DNA of 64,000 nt from positions 2,542,001 through 2,606,000 of the forward strand of contig NZ_JBAMHQ010000001.1 of assembly GCF_037081775.1 (NCBI RefSeq), in the 5' to 3' direction. This document shows, in pieces, positions 8,867-17,454 of this stretch. A program made the translations under genes and the position numbers. Numbering within the stretch: position 1 is the first letter of the stretch; each line of letters opens with the position of its first letter. A model generated the notes under the pieces. That model did not search any database, was not told the DNA's origin, and saw nothing but the letters and a program-made list of their open reading frames with translations. This stretch comes from Haladaptatus sp. ZSTT2 (GTDB lineage Archaea > Halobacteriota > Halobacteria > Halobacteriales > Halococcaceae).

Positions 8867-9049
8867 CTACTCGTGTTCTCGGCGCTTAAGTGCGCGTCGG
8901 TACTCCCCGTAGGGGTCTTCAGGGTTGAACTTCGCCGGGGCTGAATTTACGGCCTCGGCTCCACAGATGGGACAGGTCGCAGAAAGCGTGTACACCGGGC
9001 GGTCGTGCGCGGTCGCACTCGCCGAACACACCCGGATGTCGGATTTCAT
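8867..9049 (-). CDS. nop10: H/ACA ribonucleoprotein component Nop10
   Basis: 60 residues. Nop10 binds Cbf5 in the archaeal H/ACA guide RNP for pseudouridylation. The zinc-ribbon CPICG and the extended C-terminal segment [21 protein letters not shown] that wraps on Cbf5 are both present. The usual first CxxC is replaced by a single Cys (RVCSAS), as in many archaeal Nop10. Its ATG overlaps the aIF2 alpha stop by 4 bases (ATGA), indicating translational coupling. Confidence 0.92.
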   Translation of the reverse strand: MKSDIRVCSASATAHDRPVYTLSATCPICGAEAVNSAPAKFNPEDPYGEYRRALKRREHE

Positions 9050-9846
9050 TCGTCGTCTTCGTGGCGCTCGCGGTGGTAGTGGGCAGTACCGCCGTTTGCC
9101 TTGATGTAGTCGGCTGCTCGCTCGGCGCTCGATTCGAGCGCGTCTTCTGCGAGCTTGTAGTCCGGTGCCTTCACCTTGATGCGGTATTCGGGCGACCCGA
9201 CGTAGCTGACGGAGAGTTCGATGTCATCGGAGAGGTCGTCGTCGCTTTCGGCAACCTTGAGCGCCTCTTTGATGACGTCCACGCCGTCCGGGTCCGGACA
9301 GCGCAGGTCGATGTAGCCCGTGACGTTCACGTACGGCACCGACACGTTCTCGCGGGCGGATTCGACGATGGCGCTGACTTCGTCATCGTCCAATCCCGTC
9401 TCTTCTAAGGCTTCTGCGCCGTGAATCGCGGCGGCCTCGAACCCGGCGTACAGGCTGCCGTACTCGTCGAGCAGTTCGTTTGCGATGGCGGCGTACTCGT
9501 CGTCGGCGATGTCCTCGCCAAACGCGATGAGCATCCACTTATCGGCCTTCTGCTCGTTTTTCCAGTCCTGAATCTTGTCTTTGCGCTGGTGGTCGTTTAC
9601 GTCCTTGATAGAGAGGTCAATCTGCTGGGAGCTCTCGTCGACAGAGAGCACCTTACAGACGACAGTTTGTCCCTCACGGACGTGGTCACGAACGTTCTTG
9701 ATCCATCCGCTGGCCACCTCGCTGATGTGGACGAGTCCGCGCTTTTCGTCGTACTCCTGAAGGTCGATGAACACACCGAAGTTCTCGATGTCTTCGACCT
9801 TCCCGACGACGAGTTCGCCCGGCTCGGGCCAGCCGCTGTATTTCAT
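9046..9846 (-). CDS. eif2a: Translation initiation factor 2 subunit alpha
   Basis: 266 residues. The subunit assists the gamma subunit in delivering initiator tRNA to the small ribosomal subunit. The N-terminal S1 domain ([20 protein letters not shown], then [21 protein letters not shown]) is followed by a helical domain and a C-terminal alpha/beta domain. Length is typical. Its ATG overlaps the S27e stop by 4 bases, so it is coupled within the ribosomal operon. Confidence 0.95.
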   Translation of the reverse strand: MKYSGWPEPGELVVGKVEDIENFGVFIDLQEYDEKRGLVHISEVASGWIKNVRDHVREGQTVVCKVLSVDESSQQIDLSIKDVNDHQRKDKIQDWKNEQKADKWMLIAFGEDIADDEYAAIANELLDEYGSLYAGFEAAAIHGAEALEETGLDDDEVSAIVESARENVSVPYVNVTGYIDLRCPDPDGVDVIKEALKVAESDDDLSDDIELSVSYVGSPEYRIKVKAPDYKLAEDALESSAERAADYIKANGGTAHYHRERHEDDE

Positions 9847-10016
9847 CGTGACTCGACGACCTCTGTGACCTCACCCTCGATGGCCGCTTTGCCACCGGTC
9901 GGGCGGGCGAGCGTGTGCCCGCAAACGGCGCACGCAACTTCGGTGGCTGCGCGTTCGAAGAGGGTCTGTTCGTTCTCACAATCTGCGCATTTGACGGTGA
10001 TGAAAGAGCCTGCCAT
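9843..10016 (-). CDS. rps27e: Small-subunit ribosomal protein S27e (eS27)
   Basis: 57 residues. It has the four-cysteine zinc ribbon of eS27: CADC near residues 10-13 and CAVC near 29-32, followed by [16 protein letters not shown]. The ATG at 10016 is 5 bases beyond the L44e stop; longer in-frame sequence upstream is antisense-like and lies inside L44e. Confidence 0.95.
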   Translation of the reverse strand: MAGSFITVKCADCENEQTLFERAATEVACAVCGHTLARPTGGKAAIEGEVTEVVESR

Positions 10017-10020
10017 GAGA

Positions 10021-10302
10021 TTACTCCTGGAACTCAAGCTTGCCTGCCCGCCAGCCAGCGCGGAGGTGGGCTTTGCCGCAGTCGCTGCAGCGGTATTTGA
10101 GGTTCGTTTTCTTGGTTGGCTTGTCGCCACCAGGCACCTTCGAGAACTTACCGGCGTTACCAATCGTGGCTTTGCCACGGGCACGCTGGCGGTCGATCCA
10201 CTTCATCCCGGTCTCGCGACCGCGGCGAACTTTCTCGACTTCGTGTTCGTGATGCGTTTGGCAATGCGGACAGTACGTATTGAAGCGTCGTGGCATCTGC
10301 AT
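10021..10302 (-). CDS. rpl44e: Large-subunit ribosomal protein L44e (eL42)
   Basis: 93 residues starting [14 protein letters not shown]. It has a zinc ribbon with CPHC at the N-terminus and CSDC near residue 72, and the conserved [21 protein letters not shown] segment that sits near the ribosomal E site. It is the first gene of the operon. A TATA-like GTTTTAAGG lies on the minus strand near 10337-10346. Confidence 0.95.
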   Translation of the reverse strand: MQMPRRFNTYCPHCQTHHEHEVEKVRRGRETGMKWIDRQRARGKATIGNAGKFSKVPGGDKPTKKTNLKYRCSDCGKAHLRAGWRAGKLEFQE

Positions 10303-10492
10303 AGCTAATCCCTTACTTCAGCCGTAACGTGCCACGCCTTAAAACGCATTTGGTTTATCCGTGTCTCACGCGCGGCGCGTCCGCCCGCCCTCCGGGAGTC
10401 CTCGCGCTACTCGCTCACACACAGAGTACCAACTATCGGCCAATTTTCTGTGTCTCTGTGACTTCGCTCTCGGTGCGCTGTCTCGTCACGCC

Positions 10493-10876
10493 TTATCGCG
10501 GTTGGACGCACTCTCCAGAATTTTCGAGCGTGTCGTCGGTGAATCGGACGGTCGCACTGTACGACGCGCAGGTCTCGGTGTCCCACGTCTGTTCTGTTTT
10601 CCAGTCGATCCCTGACACAGTCACCGTGTAGCGACCTCGCTCTGTGACGGTGAAATCGAAGGTTCGACCAACGCTTCCGTCAAGGCGGTCGGTTTCTTCG
10701 TCTATTACCGTCTCATCTGCGTCGGTGACCGTGACGGTCACGTCGGTCGGTGAACTGCTCTCGTTTTGAATCGTAAGCGAGAGCGAACTCGACTGCGATG
10801 TGGACTGGGTTGGGATAAGCGAACAGCCCGACAAGGCAGCTGCGAGGACGAGGAGAAATGGGCGACGACCGTACAT
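10493..10876 (-). CDS. Predicted haloarchaeal lipoprotein
   Basis: 127 residues from the MYGRRPFLLV start. The signal peptide ends in a lipobox, ALSGC, so Cys would be lipidated and the mature protein anchored outside the membrane. The exported part is Ser/Thr-rich with a beta-sandwich-like pattern (SLTIQNESSSPTDVTVTVTDADE) and two Cys (ETCASY, SGECVQ) that could form a disulfide. No enzyme motif is seen. An ATG four codons upstream (10888) is an alternative start. Confidence 0.65.
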   Translation of the reverse strand: MYGRRPFLLVLAAALSGCSLIPTQSTSQSSSLSLTIQNESSSPTDVTVTVTDADETVIDEETDRLDGSVGRTFDFTVTERGRYTVTVSGIDWKTEQTWDTETCASYSATVRFTDDTLENSGECVQPR

Positions 10877-11014
10877 TACACCACCCACGCACTCTACGAC
10901 GAAAATCCTTCTGTGACTACAGGACGCACGGGTTCGGTTTGCCGGCTCACTGCTAGCCTACAACAGTCACCGACAACCGACAGTATAATTTCACCCACGT
11001 CCATATCCGAGACC

Positions 11015-11281
11015 ATGAAGCGGCTCATCATCCACGGGGACCCCGGCATCCGTAAGGGTGGTATCATCGAATACGACGGCGAACAAATGCACTGCTTTGG
11101 TGTCGCACGACAGGGCGATTACCACGGCCCAGACCGCGTCCAGCTCTGGTGTACCATCGGTACCGAAGACGAACTGGAGGCCTTCGAGCGCCGGGAGTTC
11201 ATCCCGATGCACTTAGACGTGGACGCCGTAGACGCCTCGGAAATCGTCGTCGTGAAAGCGAAAGGCGACCTCGCTGTTTGA
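11015..11281 (+). CDS. HAH_0734-family conserved haloarchaeal protein
   Basis: 88 residues starting MKRLIIHGDPGIRKGGIIEY. I recognise it as the HAH_0734 family, a single-copy protein conserved across Halobacteria with no known function. The fold looks small and beta-rich (LWCTIGTEDELEAFER, SEIVVVKAKGDLAV). The ATG at 11015 matches family starts; the ORF runs further upstream without similarity. Confidence 0.85.
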   Translation: MKRLIIHGDPGIRKGGIIEYDGEQMHCFGVARQGDYHGPDRVQLWCTIGTEDELEAFERREFIPMHLDVDAVDASEIVVVKAKGDLAV

Positions 11282-11383
11282 GAAACTCGGTTTTCCTCTC
11301 GAACCTGGTTCTGGCCCAAAAGTACGTCTCACGTTCTGAGACCTGACGATAGGTGTATTCCCCTAAACAGCCTATCATATCGT

Positions 11384-11872
11384 ATGGCCAGCACAACGGC
11401 TGCGTCAAGAGGAGTACCGAGTGGGGAACGGGGAGATAGTACTGGCAGACGCACCTTCTTGAAGGCAACTGGGGGACTCGCCATTGTCGCACTCGCTGGC
11501 TGTACGGGCGGTTCCGGCCCAAGCGCGGACACGACAGTGGATGTGACGCTGTCCGACTTCAAAATCGAATTGAGTGACAGTTCAGTCTCCGCTGGCCGGA
11601 TTCAGTTCGACATCACGAACATGGGGCCATCGCTCCATGAGTTCGTAGTACTGAAGACGGAGATTATGGCTGGAGAGCTACCGACCGACGAAGACGGGGC
11701 GGTAGACGAAGCGGGTGCAGAAGGTATCGAACTCGTAGACGAAGTCGAAGATATTGAGGACGAGGCGACAGCGACGTTGACACTTGACCTTGACGCGGGT
11801 CACTACGCGCTCATCTGTAATCTTCCCTCGCACTACGAGTTGAGGATGTTCACAGACTTCGTGGTGACGTAA
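11384..11872 (+). CDS. Lipid-anchored cupredoxin-like copper protein
   Basis: 162 residues. A twin-arginine signal (GRRTFLKATGGLAIVALAGC) overlaps a lipobox, predicting Tat export and lipid attachment at Cys40. The cupredoxin ligands are His85 (SLHEF), Cys145, His150 and Met155 (CNLPSHYELRM), a complete type-1 copper set. An acidic insertion of about 35 residues between His85 and Cys145 is unusual. It may carry electrons or bind copper at the outer membrane face. No oxidase genes are adjacent. Confidence 0.8.
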   Translation: MASTTAASRGVPSGERGDSTGRRTFLKATGGLAIVALAGCTGGSGPSADTTVDVTLSDFKIELSDSSVSAGRIQFDITNMGPSLHEFVVLKTEIMAGELPTDEDGAVDEAGAEGIELVDEVEDIEDEATATLTLDLDAGHYALICNLPSHYELRMFTDFVVT

Positions 11873-11920
11873 GTCACTGCCAACTGTGGCTTTTTACGAG
11901 TGCCACACCTACCGACTGCT

Positions 11921-12613
11921 ATGCGCGTGGCCCTCGTTTCCGTCGGTGATGAGATACTTGCGGGTGATACCGTCAACACGAACGCGACGTGGCTCTCCCA
12001 GCAACTGAACGCTCGGGGAGCGACCGTCGAACGCATCACAGTCGTCCCCGACCGCATCGCGGACATCGCCCGCGTCGTAAACGAGTACCACGCAGAATAC
12101 GACGCCGTCATCGTGACCGGCGGGCTTGGCCCGACCCACGACGACCTGACGATGGAGGGCATCGGGGCTGCGTTCGGCCGCGCTGTCGAACGCCACGAAG
12201 AAGCTCTTGCGTGGCTCACGACCCACGGCGGCTACTCTCACGATGACCTCGCCACGGGAACCGCCCACCTGCCCGTCGGCGCGCGGATGCTCCCGAACGA
12301 AGTCGGCGTCGCGCCGGGGTGTGTCGTAGACGCCGTCTACGTGTTCCCGGGCGTGCCCGCCGAGATGAAAGGGATGTTCGACCTCGTCGCAGACGAGTTT
12401 TCGGGTGTGAAACGCTACACAGACGAGGTGATTGCTGCAGAGCCAGAGAGCGCGCTCATCGACCGGATGAACGAGGTCCAGGAAAAGTTCGGCGTGAAAG
12501 TCGGGAGCTATCCCGGTGAGAACGTTCGCATCAAACTCGAAAGCGAGGACGAAGACGCCGTCTCAGCGGCGAAAGCGTGGTTACAGGAACGTGTGACGGA
12601 AGCCTATCGGTAG
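11921..12613 (+). CDS. CinA N-terminal / molybdopterin-binding-fold protein
   Basis: 230 residues starting MRVALVSVGDEILAGDTVNTN. It has the MoaB/MogA-like fold with VTGGLGPTHDDLTMEGI, GARMLPNEVGVAPGC and VFPGVPAEMKGMF, all hallmarks of the COG1058 CinA N-terminal domain. This domain is linked to ADP-ribose pyrophosphatase activity in bacterial CinA. The C-terminal nicotinamide-nucleotide deamidase domain is absent, as is usual for archaeal stand-alone versions. Its 3' end overlaps a small convergent gene by 10 bases. Confidence 0.85.
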   Translation: MRVALVSVGDEILAGDTVNTNATWLSQQLNARGATVERITVVPDRIADIARVVNEYHAEYDAVIVTGGLGPTHDDLTMEGIGAAFGRAVERHEEALAWLTTHGGYSHDDLATGTAHLPVGARMLPNEVGVAPGCVVDAVYVFPGVPAEMKGMFDLVADEFSGVKRYTDEVIAAEPESALIDRMNEVQEKFGVKVGSYPGENVRIKLESEDEDAVSAAKAWLQERVTEAYR

Positions 12614-12732
12614 AGCGAGTACCACCACGCGCCGACGATGGCGAGGCCGATAATCCCGACACCCCCACCAATAAGGTTCATTTGTCCTGCAGTGAACGCC
12701 GTTTCTCCCATCTCAGCGAGCGGAACATACAT
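12604..12732 (-). CDS. Tiny single-span membrane protein
   Basis: 42 residues: MYVPLAEMGETAFTAGQMN, then one hydrophobic helix rich in Gly/Ile/Ala (about residues 20-36) and an aromatic end WWYSLYR. The reading frame is open between ATG 12732 and TAG 12604-12606 and it overlaps the cinA 3' end by 10 bases tail to tail. It has the composition of a real small membrane protein. Function unknown; a later methionine (MGETAF) is an alternative start. Confidence 0.5.
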   Translation of the reverse strand: MYVPLAEMGETAFTAGQMNLIGGGVGIIGLAIVGAWWYSLYR

Positions 12733-12777
12733 GAATGGCCGTTACAAGCGGGTTCGCATAAATGTTGATACGTTGGC

Positions 12778-13167
12778 TCAGTGGGACTCAGCCGCTTCGA
12801 GGTGCGACCGGCAGGTGCTGAGAAACTCCACGAACGAACATTCGGCGTCAGTGTCAAACGAGAGGATGACCGCGCCGTATTCGACCAAATCGTCAAAGAT
12901 TACCATGACCGCTTGTTCGAAGACACGCACTGTGGCCTTGAGCGACCCGACGGCGTACAGCCCTTCGTGGTGGCGCTGTTCGAGCGTACTCAAGACGAGT
13001 TCGTCGCGGATACGCGAAAGCGCAAGCTCATCGTAGAGTTCAGAGACATCCTCTCGCATGAACGTGTACGTTATCTCCGCTTCTGTGGCGTAGCCGACCG
13101 CTCGCAACTTCTCCCCCAAACACGCCGTCGCATACTCCAAAACCGCTTGTAGGCCTTCAATATCCAT
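12778..13167 (-). CDS. Conserved haloarchaeal hypothetical protein (DUF7522-like)
   Basis: 129 residues, acidic and alpha/beta in pattern, with no signal peptide or membrane segment. Visible features are LRAVGYATEAEITYTFMREDV and SLKATVRVFEQAVMVIFDDLVEYGAVILSFD. I recall similar haloarchaeal proteins of unknown function; the family number is uncertain. A TATA-like ACATATACACC on the minus strand near 13185-13195 fits leaderless transcription from the ATG. Confidence 0.65.
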   Translation of the reverse strand: MDIEGLQAVLEYATACLGEKLRAVGYATEAEITYTFMREDVSELYDELALSRIRDELVLSTLEQRHHEGLYAVGSLKATVRVFEQAVMVIFDDLVEYGAVILSFDTDAECSFVEFLSTCRSHLEAAESH

Positions 13168-13283
13168 GGTGGTGTTTATAAGTCGGTGTATATGTCACAA
13201 ACAAGGACTATAAGAGTTGGCCTTAACGGAACTCGAATGGCGCCACCGCATGCCTTTTCTATCGCTCTCGCACATGAGCAGGT

Positions 13284-14348
13284 ATGCGACGCATCGGCGT
13301 GGTTGTCAACCCAATCGCTGGCATGGGCGGGCGCGTCGGCCTCAAGGGAACCGACGGCGCAGTCGAGCGTGCCCGCGAACTCGGCGCAGAGCCGCGCGCA
13401 CCCGAACGCGCACGCACCGCCATCGAGCGCCTCGCAACTGACGCCCCCGACACCACGATTCTCACTGCCGCCGGTGAGATGGGAGAACTCGCGGTCACCG
13501 CTGCCGGATTCGACCCCGAACTCGTCTACGAACCGCCTGCAGCGTCGAGCGCCGCCGACACCCGCGAAACCGTCCGTCGGTTCGTCGCGGAAGGCGTTGA
13601 TTTGATTCTGTTCGTCGGCGGCGATGGCACCGCCGTGGACGTTGCAGAGACACTCGCGGAACTGGACGCAGACACACCCGTGCTCGGCGTCCCGGCGGGG
13701 GTGAAAATCTACTCGTCTGTGTTCGCCGTCTCGCCTGCGGAGGCCGGGCGAATCGCAGCCACCTACACCCGCAGCGAGCCAAACGAAGTGATGGACATAG
13801 ACGAGGAGGCATATCGAGCAGGCGAGGTGCGCGCCGAACTCAAAGCCGTCGTGAACGTTCCGGTCGCAGAGGGCCTCCAATCGTCAAAACAGCTCTCATC
13901 GGGAACCATCGAAACGCTCGTCGAGGGGTTCGTCGAAGATGTAGACCCAACGGTCACCTACGTACTTGGCCCCGGCAGCACAGTCGGCGCAATCAAAACA
14001 GCGCTTGGGTTCGACGGCTCGCCGCTGGGCGTCGACGTGTGGAAAGACGGCGACCTGCTCGTCAAAGACGCCCGTGAACAACAGATTCTCGACGCGCTCG
14101 GTGAACAAAATCGCATCGTCGTGTCCCCGATAGGCGGACAAGGCTTCATCTTCGGGCGCGGGAACCACCAACTCTCACCGGCCGTGATTCGCCGGTGTGA
14201 CATCGACGTCGTTGGCTCGCGGGAGAAAATCGACGACATCGGGGTCCTCCGCGTTGACACGGGTGATGCGGCGCTTGACGAGGAGTTAAAGGGCTGGTAT
14301 CAGGTTCGAGTCGGGCGATTCGAGCGGCGGATGCTGAAAACGGTTTAA
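13284..14348 (+). CDS. ATP-NAD kinase family protein (AcoX-like)
   Basis: 354 residues, MRRIGVVVNPIAGMGGRVGLKGTDG at the N-terminus, with the diagnostic GGDGT at 112-116 (LFVGGDGTAVDVAE). The long PAGVKIYSSVFAVSP segment and the C-terminal VVSPIGGQGFIFGRGNHQLSP are typical of the COG3199 ATP-NAD/AcoX kinases, which are longer than classical NAD kinase. It probably phosphorylates NAD or a related cofactor. A second, degenerate NAD-kinase-like protein is encoded at 54046-54777. Confidence 0.85.
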   Translation: MRRIGVVVNPIAGMGGRVGLKGTDGAVERARELGAEPRAPERARTAIERLATDAPDTTILTAAGEMGELAVTAAGFDPELVYEPPAASSAADTRETVRRFVAEGVDLILFVGGDGTAVDVAETLAELDADTPVLGVPAGVKIYSSVFAVSPAEAGRIAATYTRSEPNEVMDIDEEAYRAGEVRAELKAVVNVPVAEGLQSSKQLSSGTIETLVEGFVEDVDPTVTYVLGPGSTVGAIKTALGFDGSPLGVDVWKDGDLLVKDAREQQILDALGEQNRIVVSPIGGQGFIFGRGNHQLSPAVIRRCDIDVVGSREKIDDIGVLRVDTGDAALDEELKGWYQVRVGRFERRMLKTV

Positions 14349-14380
14349 CAATGCATAGGTCCCTAGTACGAAGCATGGGG

Positions 14381-14395
14381 TATGGGGTTCCCATA
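14381..14395. promoter_or_regulatory. Perfect palindrome upstream of the AbrB-PhoU gene
   Basis: TATGGGgttCCCATA is a perfect 6-base inverted repeat with a 3-base spacer. It lies 5 bases upstream of the TATA-like AGATATAAGG and 39 bases before the PhoU-gene ATG, a typical position for an archaeal operator. The AbrB-type DNA-binding domain of the downstream protein makes autoregulation a reasonable guess. Confidence 0.45.
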
Positions 14396-14400
14396 TAGTG

Positions 14401-14410
14401 AGATATAAGG
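14401..14410 (+). promoter_or_regulatory. TATA box of the AbrB-PhoU gene
   Basis: AGATATAAGG is centred about 29 bases before the ATG at 14435, so the transcript would be leaderless or nearly so. Confidence 0.5.
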
Positions 14411-14434
14411 TCGTGCAAATAGAGTAATCTCCCT

Positions 14435-15469
14435 ATGGAAACACGTAAGGTACAGCGACTCGGCCCCTCGACGTTAGCAATGACGTTGCCCGCAGAGTGG
14501 GCGAAGGCACACGGTGTCGAGAAGGGCGATGAGGTAACGATTCGGATGGGTGGAAAGGGGACGCTCACGGTCATGCCGGAGTCCGCGCAGACAGAAGAGT
14601 CAGAAGCGATTATCCACGCCAAAAACCTCGATGCGGATTCTGTCGAACGGGCAATCGTGGCACAGTACGTCCTCGGACGCCGCGTCATTCATGTCGAAGC
14701 CGACGAAGGTGAGACGCTTACGAGCGCGCACATCAACGCGGTGTACAACGCAGAGACCCAGCTCATGGGCCTCGGCGTCATCGAAGAAACCCCAGACCGC
14801 ATCGCGATTCGGTGCTCTGTCGACCCCGAAGACTTCACCCTCGACAACCTCTTAGAGCGCCTCGAATCGACGGGCAGCACGATGCGAAACGAGGCCGTGA
14901 AGGCACTCGCCCACGGCAACCCCGACTTGGCCCAGCGCGCGCTCAATCGCGAACGCCAGGCGAACAAGATTTTCGTCCTCCTGCTTCGCCTCATCTTCAC
15001 CGCCTACCAGAATCCGAACCTCGCCCGAGCTGTTGGTCTCGCAGACGGCTTCCCGCTCATCGGCTACCGGTCGATTGCGAAAAACCTCGAACTGACGGCT
15101 GACAACGCAGAAGACATCGCAAAGACCGTCATCGAAACCGACGGGCACACCCTGAACGTCGACTCGGCGACGATGCGCCGCATCCGCGAGTTCACCGACC
15201 AAGTGAACGAAATCACGGAACTCGCCGTCCGCTCTGCGGTCGAGCGTGACTTCGATATGACCATCGAGGTGCGCAAAATGTTCGCAGAAATCGGTGATAA
15301 GGAACACGAGATTCTCGACGACCTCCCGGAGATGTCGAACAAAGACCTCCTTCAGGTGCGCGAAGTGCTCGTAAGCCTCCAGCAGACCGCCCAGTACGCC
15401 GTCCGCAACGCCGAAATCGCCACCAACCTCGCGCTGAACGAGGAGTCAGAACACACGACGATTCGGTAA
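14435..15469 (+). CDS. phoU: AbrB/SpoVT DNA-binding domain plus PhoU phosphate-uptake regulator
   Basis: 344 residues. The N-terminal 50 residues (METRKVQRLGPSTLAMTLPAEWAKAHGVEKGD) form a swapped-hairpin AbrB/SpoVT domain. The rest is a PhoU-type helical bundle with repeated acidic helices (IEVRKMFAEIGDKEHEILDD). This fusion is the usual archaeal PhoU-like regulator. No pst transporter genes lie next to it. Its stop abuts the stop of the convergent gene at 15470. Confidence 0.88.
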   Translation: METRKVQRLGPSTLAMTLPAEWAKAHGVEKGDEVTIRMGGKGTLTVMPESAQTEESEAIIHAKNLDADSVERAIVAQYVLGRRVIHVEADEGETLTSAHINAVYNAETQLMGLGVIEETPDRIAIRCSVDPEDFTLDNLLERLESTGSTMRNEAVKALAHGNPDLAQRALNRERQANKIFVLLLRLIFTAYQNPNLARAVGLADGFPLIGYRSIAKNLELTADNAEDIAKTVIETDGHTLNVDSATMRRIREFTDQVNEITELAVRSAVERDFDMTIEVRKMFAEIGDKEHEILDDLPEMSNKDLLQVREVLVSLQQTAQYAVRNAEIATNLALNEESEHTTIR

Positions 15470-15841
15470 CTACGCTTTTTTCACCGTCAACGGATTTCGC
15501 CGCGTGATACGGCAATCGAACGCCGGTTGCTCAGCGACGTGTCGGACCAACAGGTGGCGACGCGACCCGGTGATTCCGCTTTTGTCGACGTCCGTCGCGG
15601 TGAACGTCTCTGGCAGTCGGTCGTAGAGTCGCTCTAGCTCCTCGAAACGCTGGAACACTTTTGCGTTGCCCGAGGAACTCCCCGCCCGGCGACTCACGCG
15701 ATACGAGCCATTCTCGCGGTATTCGGAAACCGTTCTGAAAAACTCCGTCCGCTGGCACAGCGCGTCGCCGAGGTCGTCATGCAACTGCCGGGCGACCGCG
15801 CGTGGCAACTCGTGAGTTTCCCCGTCGATTGTCACGAACAC
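15470..15841 (-). CDS. Conserved haloarchaeal hypothetical protein (DUF7528-like)
   Basis: 123 residues. An N-terminal strand VTIDGETHELPRAVARQLHDDL is followed by YRENGSYRVSRRAGSSSGNAKV and a C-terminal ITGSRRHLLVRHVAEQPAF. The GTG start at 15841 is used because no ATG, GTG or TTG lies upstream before an in-frame stop. The family name is from memory; function unknown. It converges with phoU without a gap. Confidence 0.65.
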   Translation of the reverse strand: MFVTIDGETHELPRAVARQLHDDLGDALCQRTEFFRTVSEYRENGSYRVSRRAGSSSGNAKVFQRFEELERLYDRLPETFTATDVDKSGITGSRRHLLVRHVAEQPAFDCRITRRNPLTVKKA

Positions 15842-15955
15842 CGAGTCACCGTCCGCCGTTACGCCATGCTCACGGGAGAAGAACGCGACCAGGAGTGTGG
15901 GTACTCCGCGTCATTGTAGCCTAATTTACACGAGACCGAAATAAAATGCTATCGC

Positions 15956-17128
15956 CTACCGACGAACGAGCGCGAGCGGGGAGCGTGGCACGTTGAGGAT
16001 GCCGCCGTCGTCGGTGGTCTCGGTCGCGGTTGTGGTCGTCTCTGTGGTCGTGGTTTCCGTGGTCGACTTTGTCGTTTCAACCGACTGCTCGGTTGTCGTG
16101 GTCTCTGCGGTTTGCGTCTGCTCGTCGTCTGTCGAGGTACTGCTGTTCAGGTTCGTGTCGATGTCCGTCTGTTCTTTCGTGCCGAAGATGTCCGTTTCGA
16201 CGGTCTGGGTGTGGGTCAAATCGTCGAGTGGGAGTCTAAAGGAGGGGCCGCTCTGGCCGACTTGCACCTTCGCGTAGAAGTCGATGCGGAGTTCTGTGAC
16301 CTGATTATTTCTGAGGTGGGAGGCCCACCAGTCATCGAGCAGCTGGTTGTTTATGTTTGCCGTCGTGGCAACGGTCTCCGTTGCGCCGCCGGGGATGACG
16401 TACGAGCGGTCGGTCACGCCCTCGCCCACGGTGATGTTGTTCATCGTAATCGTGTAGCCGAGTTCGGTGATGGTGTAGGGAGTGGCTTTCGGGTTGTAGA
16501 GGACGAACTGGAGGTCGATTGGCGTCTGTTGGTCGGTGACCGTCCCCCACGTCGCGCTCGTCTGGTTGATGTAGAGCACCGGGTCTGAGATGACCGCCTG
16601 ATTGGCGTTTATCGGCCGCGTCTCGTCTGAGTTCAACTGCCCAATCAGATTCGTGTGGATCTGCTGTGACTGGGGGACGTTGAACGTGCGCCCGAGCAAC
16701 GAGGAGTGAACTTGCGCGTTGATGTTCACGTTCGTCGTCTCGTTGTTCTGGATGTGCGTGACCCACCACGCCGGTATCTTCTCGTTGTCCATTCGCGTCT
16801 CGAAATGGAGGGTCGTGTTGCCCTGTTCGATGTTGAGTCCCTCTTTTTTCCCGTGGGCGATGGACACGTCGTTCATCGCCACGTCGTACTCCACCGAGGT
16901 ACCCCCGAGCTGGAGGCTGATGGGGTTCGGATTCGAGACGACGAGGTCGGTCTGGATGGCGGTTTGGGTGTCGCTCACGCCCGTAAATCGGTTCTCGACG
17001 CCGCCGACGACCGGGACGCCGATGATGCCAAGCGCCCACGCGCCGCCAACGCTTGCGACAAGGAGGCCGACGACTGCGACGAGAACCTTCAATTTACTCC
17101 CAAAAACGAGTGTCTTTGCCCCTGCCAT
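15956..17128 (-). CDS. LEA14/WHy-type desiccation-related membrane-anchored protein
   Basis: 390 residues. An N-terminal signal-anchor (LKVLVAVVGLLVASVGGAWAL) is followed by two tandem LEA type 2 (WHy) domains, about residues 45-180 and 185-310. They carry the repeated themes TDLVVSNPNPISLQLGGTSV and DLQFVLYNPKATPYTITELG. The last 80 residues are a Thr/Glu-rich low-complexity tail (TTTTEQSVETTKSTTETTTT) that may be glycosylated on the outside. The family is associated with water-stress protection; the haloarchaeal role is unproven. Confidence 0.85.
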   Translation of the reverse strand: MAGAKTLVFGSKLKVLVAVVGLLVASVGGAWALGIIGVPVVGGVENRFTGVSDTQTAIQTDLVVSNPNPISLQLGGTSVEYDVAMNDVSIAHGKKEGLNIEQGNTTLHFETRMDNEKIPAWWVTHIQNNETTNVNINAQVHSSLLGRTFNVPQSQQIHTNLIGQLNSDETRPINANQAVISDPVLYINQTSATWGTVTDQQTPIDLQFVLYNPKATPYTITELGYTITMNNITVGEGVTDRSYVIPGGATETVATTANINNQLLDDWWASHLRNNQVTELRIDFYAKVQVGQSGPSFRLPLDDLTHTQTVETDIFGTKEQTDIDTNLNSSTSTDDEQTQTAETTTTEQSVETTKSTTETTTTETTTTATETTDDGGILNVPRSPLALVRR

Positions 17129-17223
17129 TATGCTCAGATATGCGCTTTCCTGTATAGTTCTTCGGACGGCAGGCCGTCGCCGGAAAAGAATGAACTAAGA
17201 CCCTCCTGTCGTTACCACATGAT

Positions 17224-17412
17224 ATGACCGCAGAATCCGCCGCCGCGACGGACAAGGGCATTGGCATGGCCATGCTGTTTGGCGCACTCGCCCTCGTTGG
17301 AGCACTCGTGATGTACGTCTTCCCAGAGACGCTGAACGCCGCCTACGGCTTCGCTGCCGCCATTGTGTTTGGGTGTATCTTGATTACCACCTTGCACGTC
17401 TACGGCAACTGA
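17224..17412 (+). CDS. Small two-helix membrane protein (DUF7525-like)
   Basis: 62 residues with two transmembrane helices (GMAMLFGALALVGALVMYVF and YGFAAAIVFGCILITTLHVY) and a short polar N-terminus. It resembles a small haloarchaeal membrane-protein family of unknown role, divergent from the LEA gene. Confidence 0.65.
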   Translation: MTAESAAATDKGIGMAMLFGALALVGALVMYVFPETLNAAYGFAAAIVFGCILITTLHVYGN

Positions 17413-17454
17413 GTCGGTAACGGTTAAACCGTTGAGCGTCGTATTTACTTGTTG

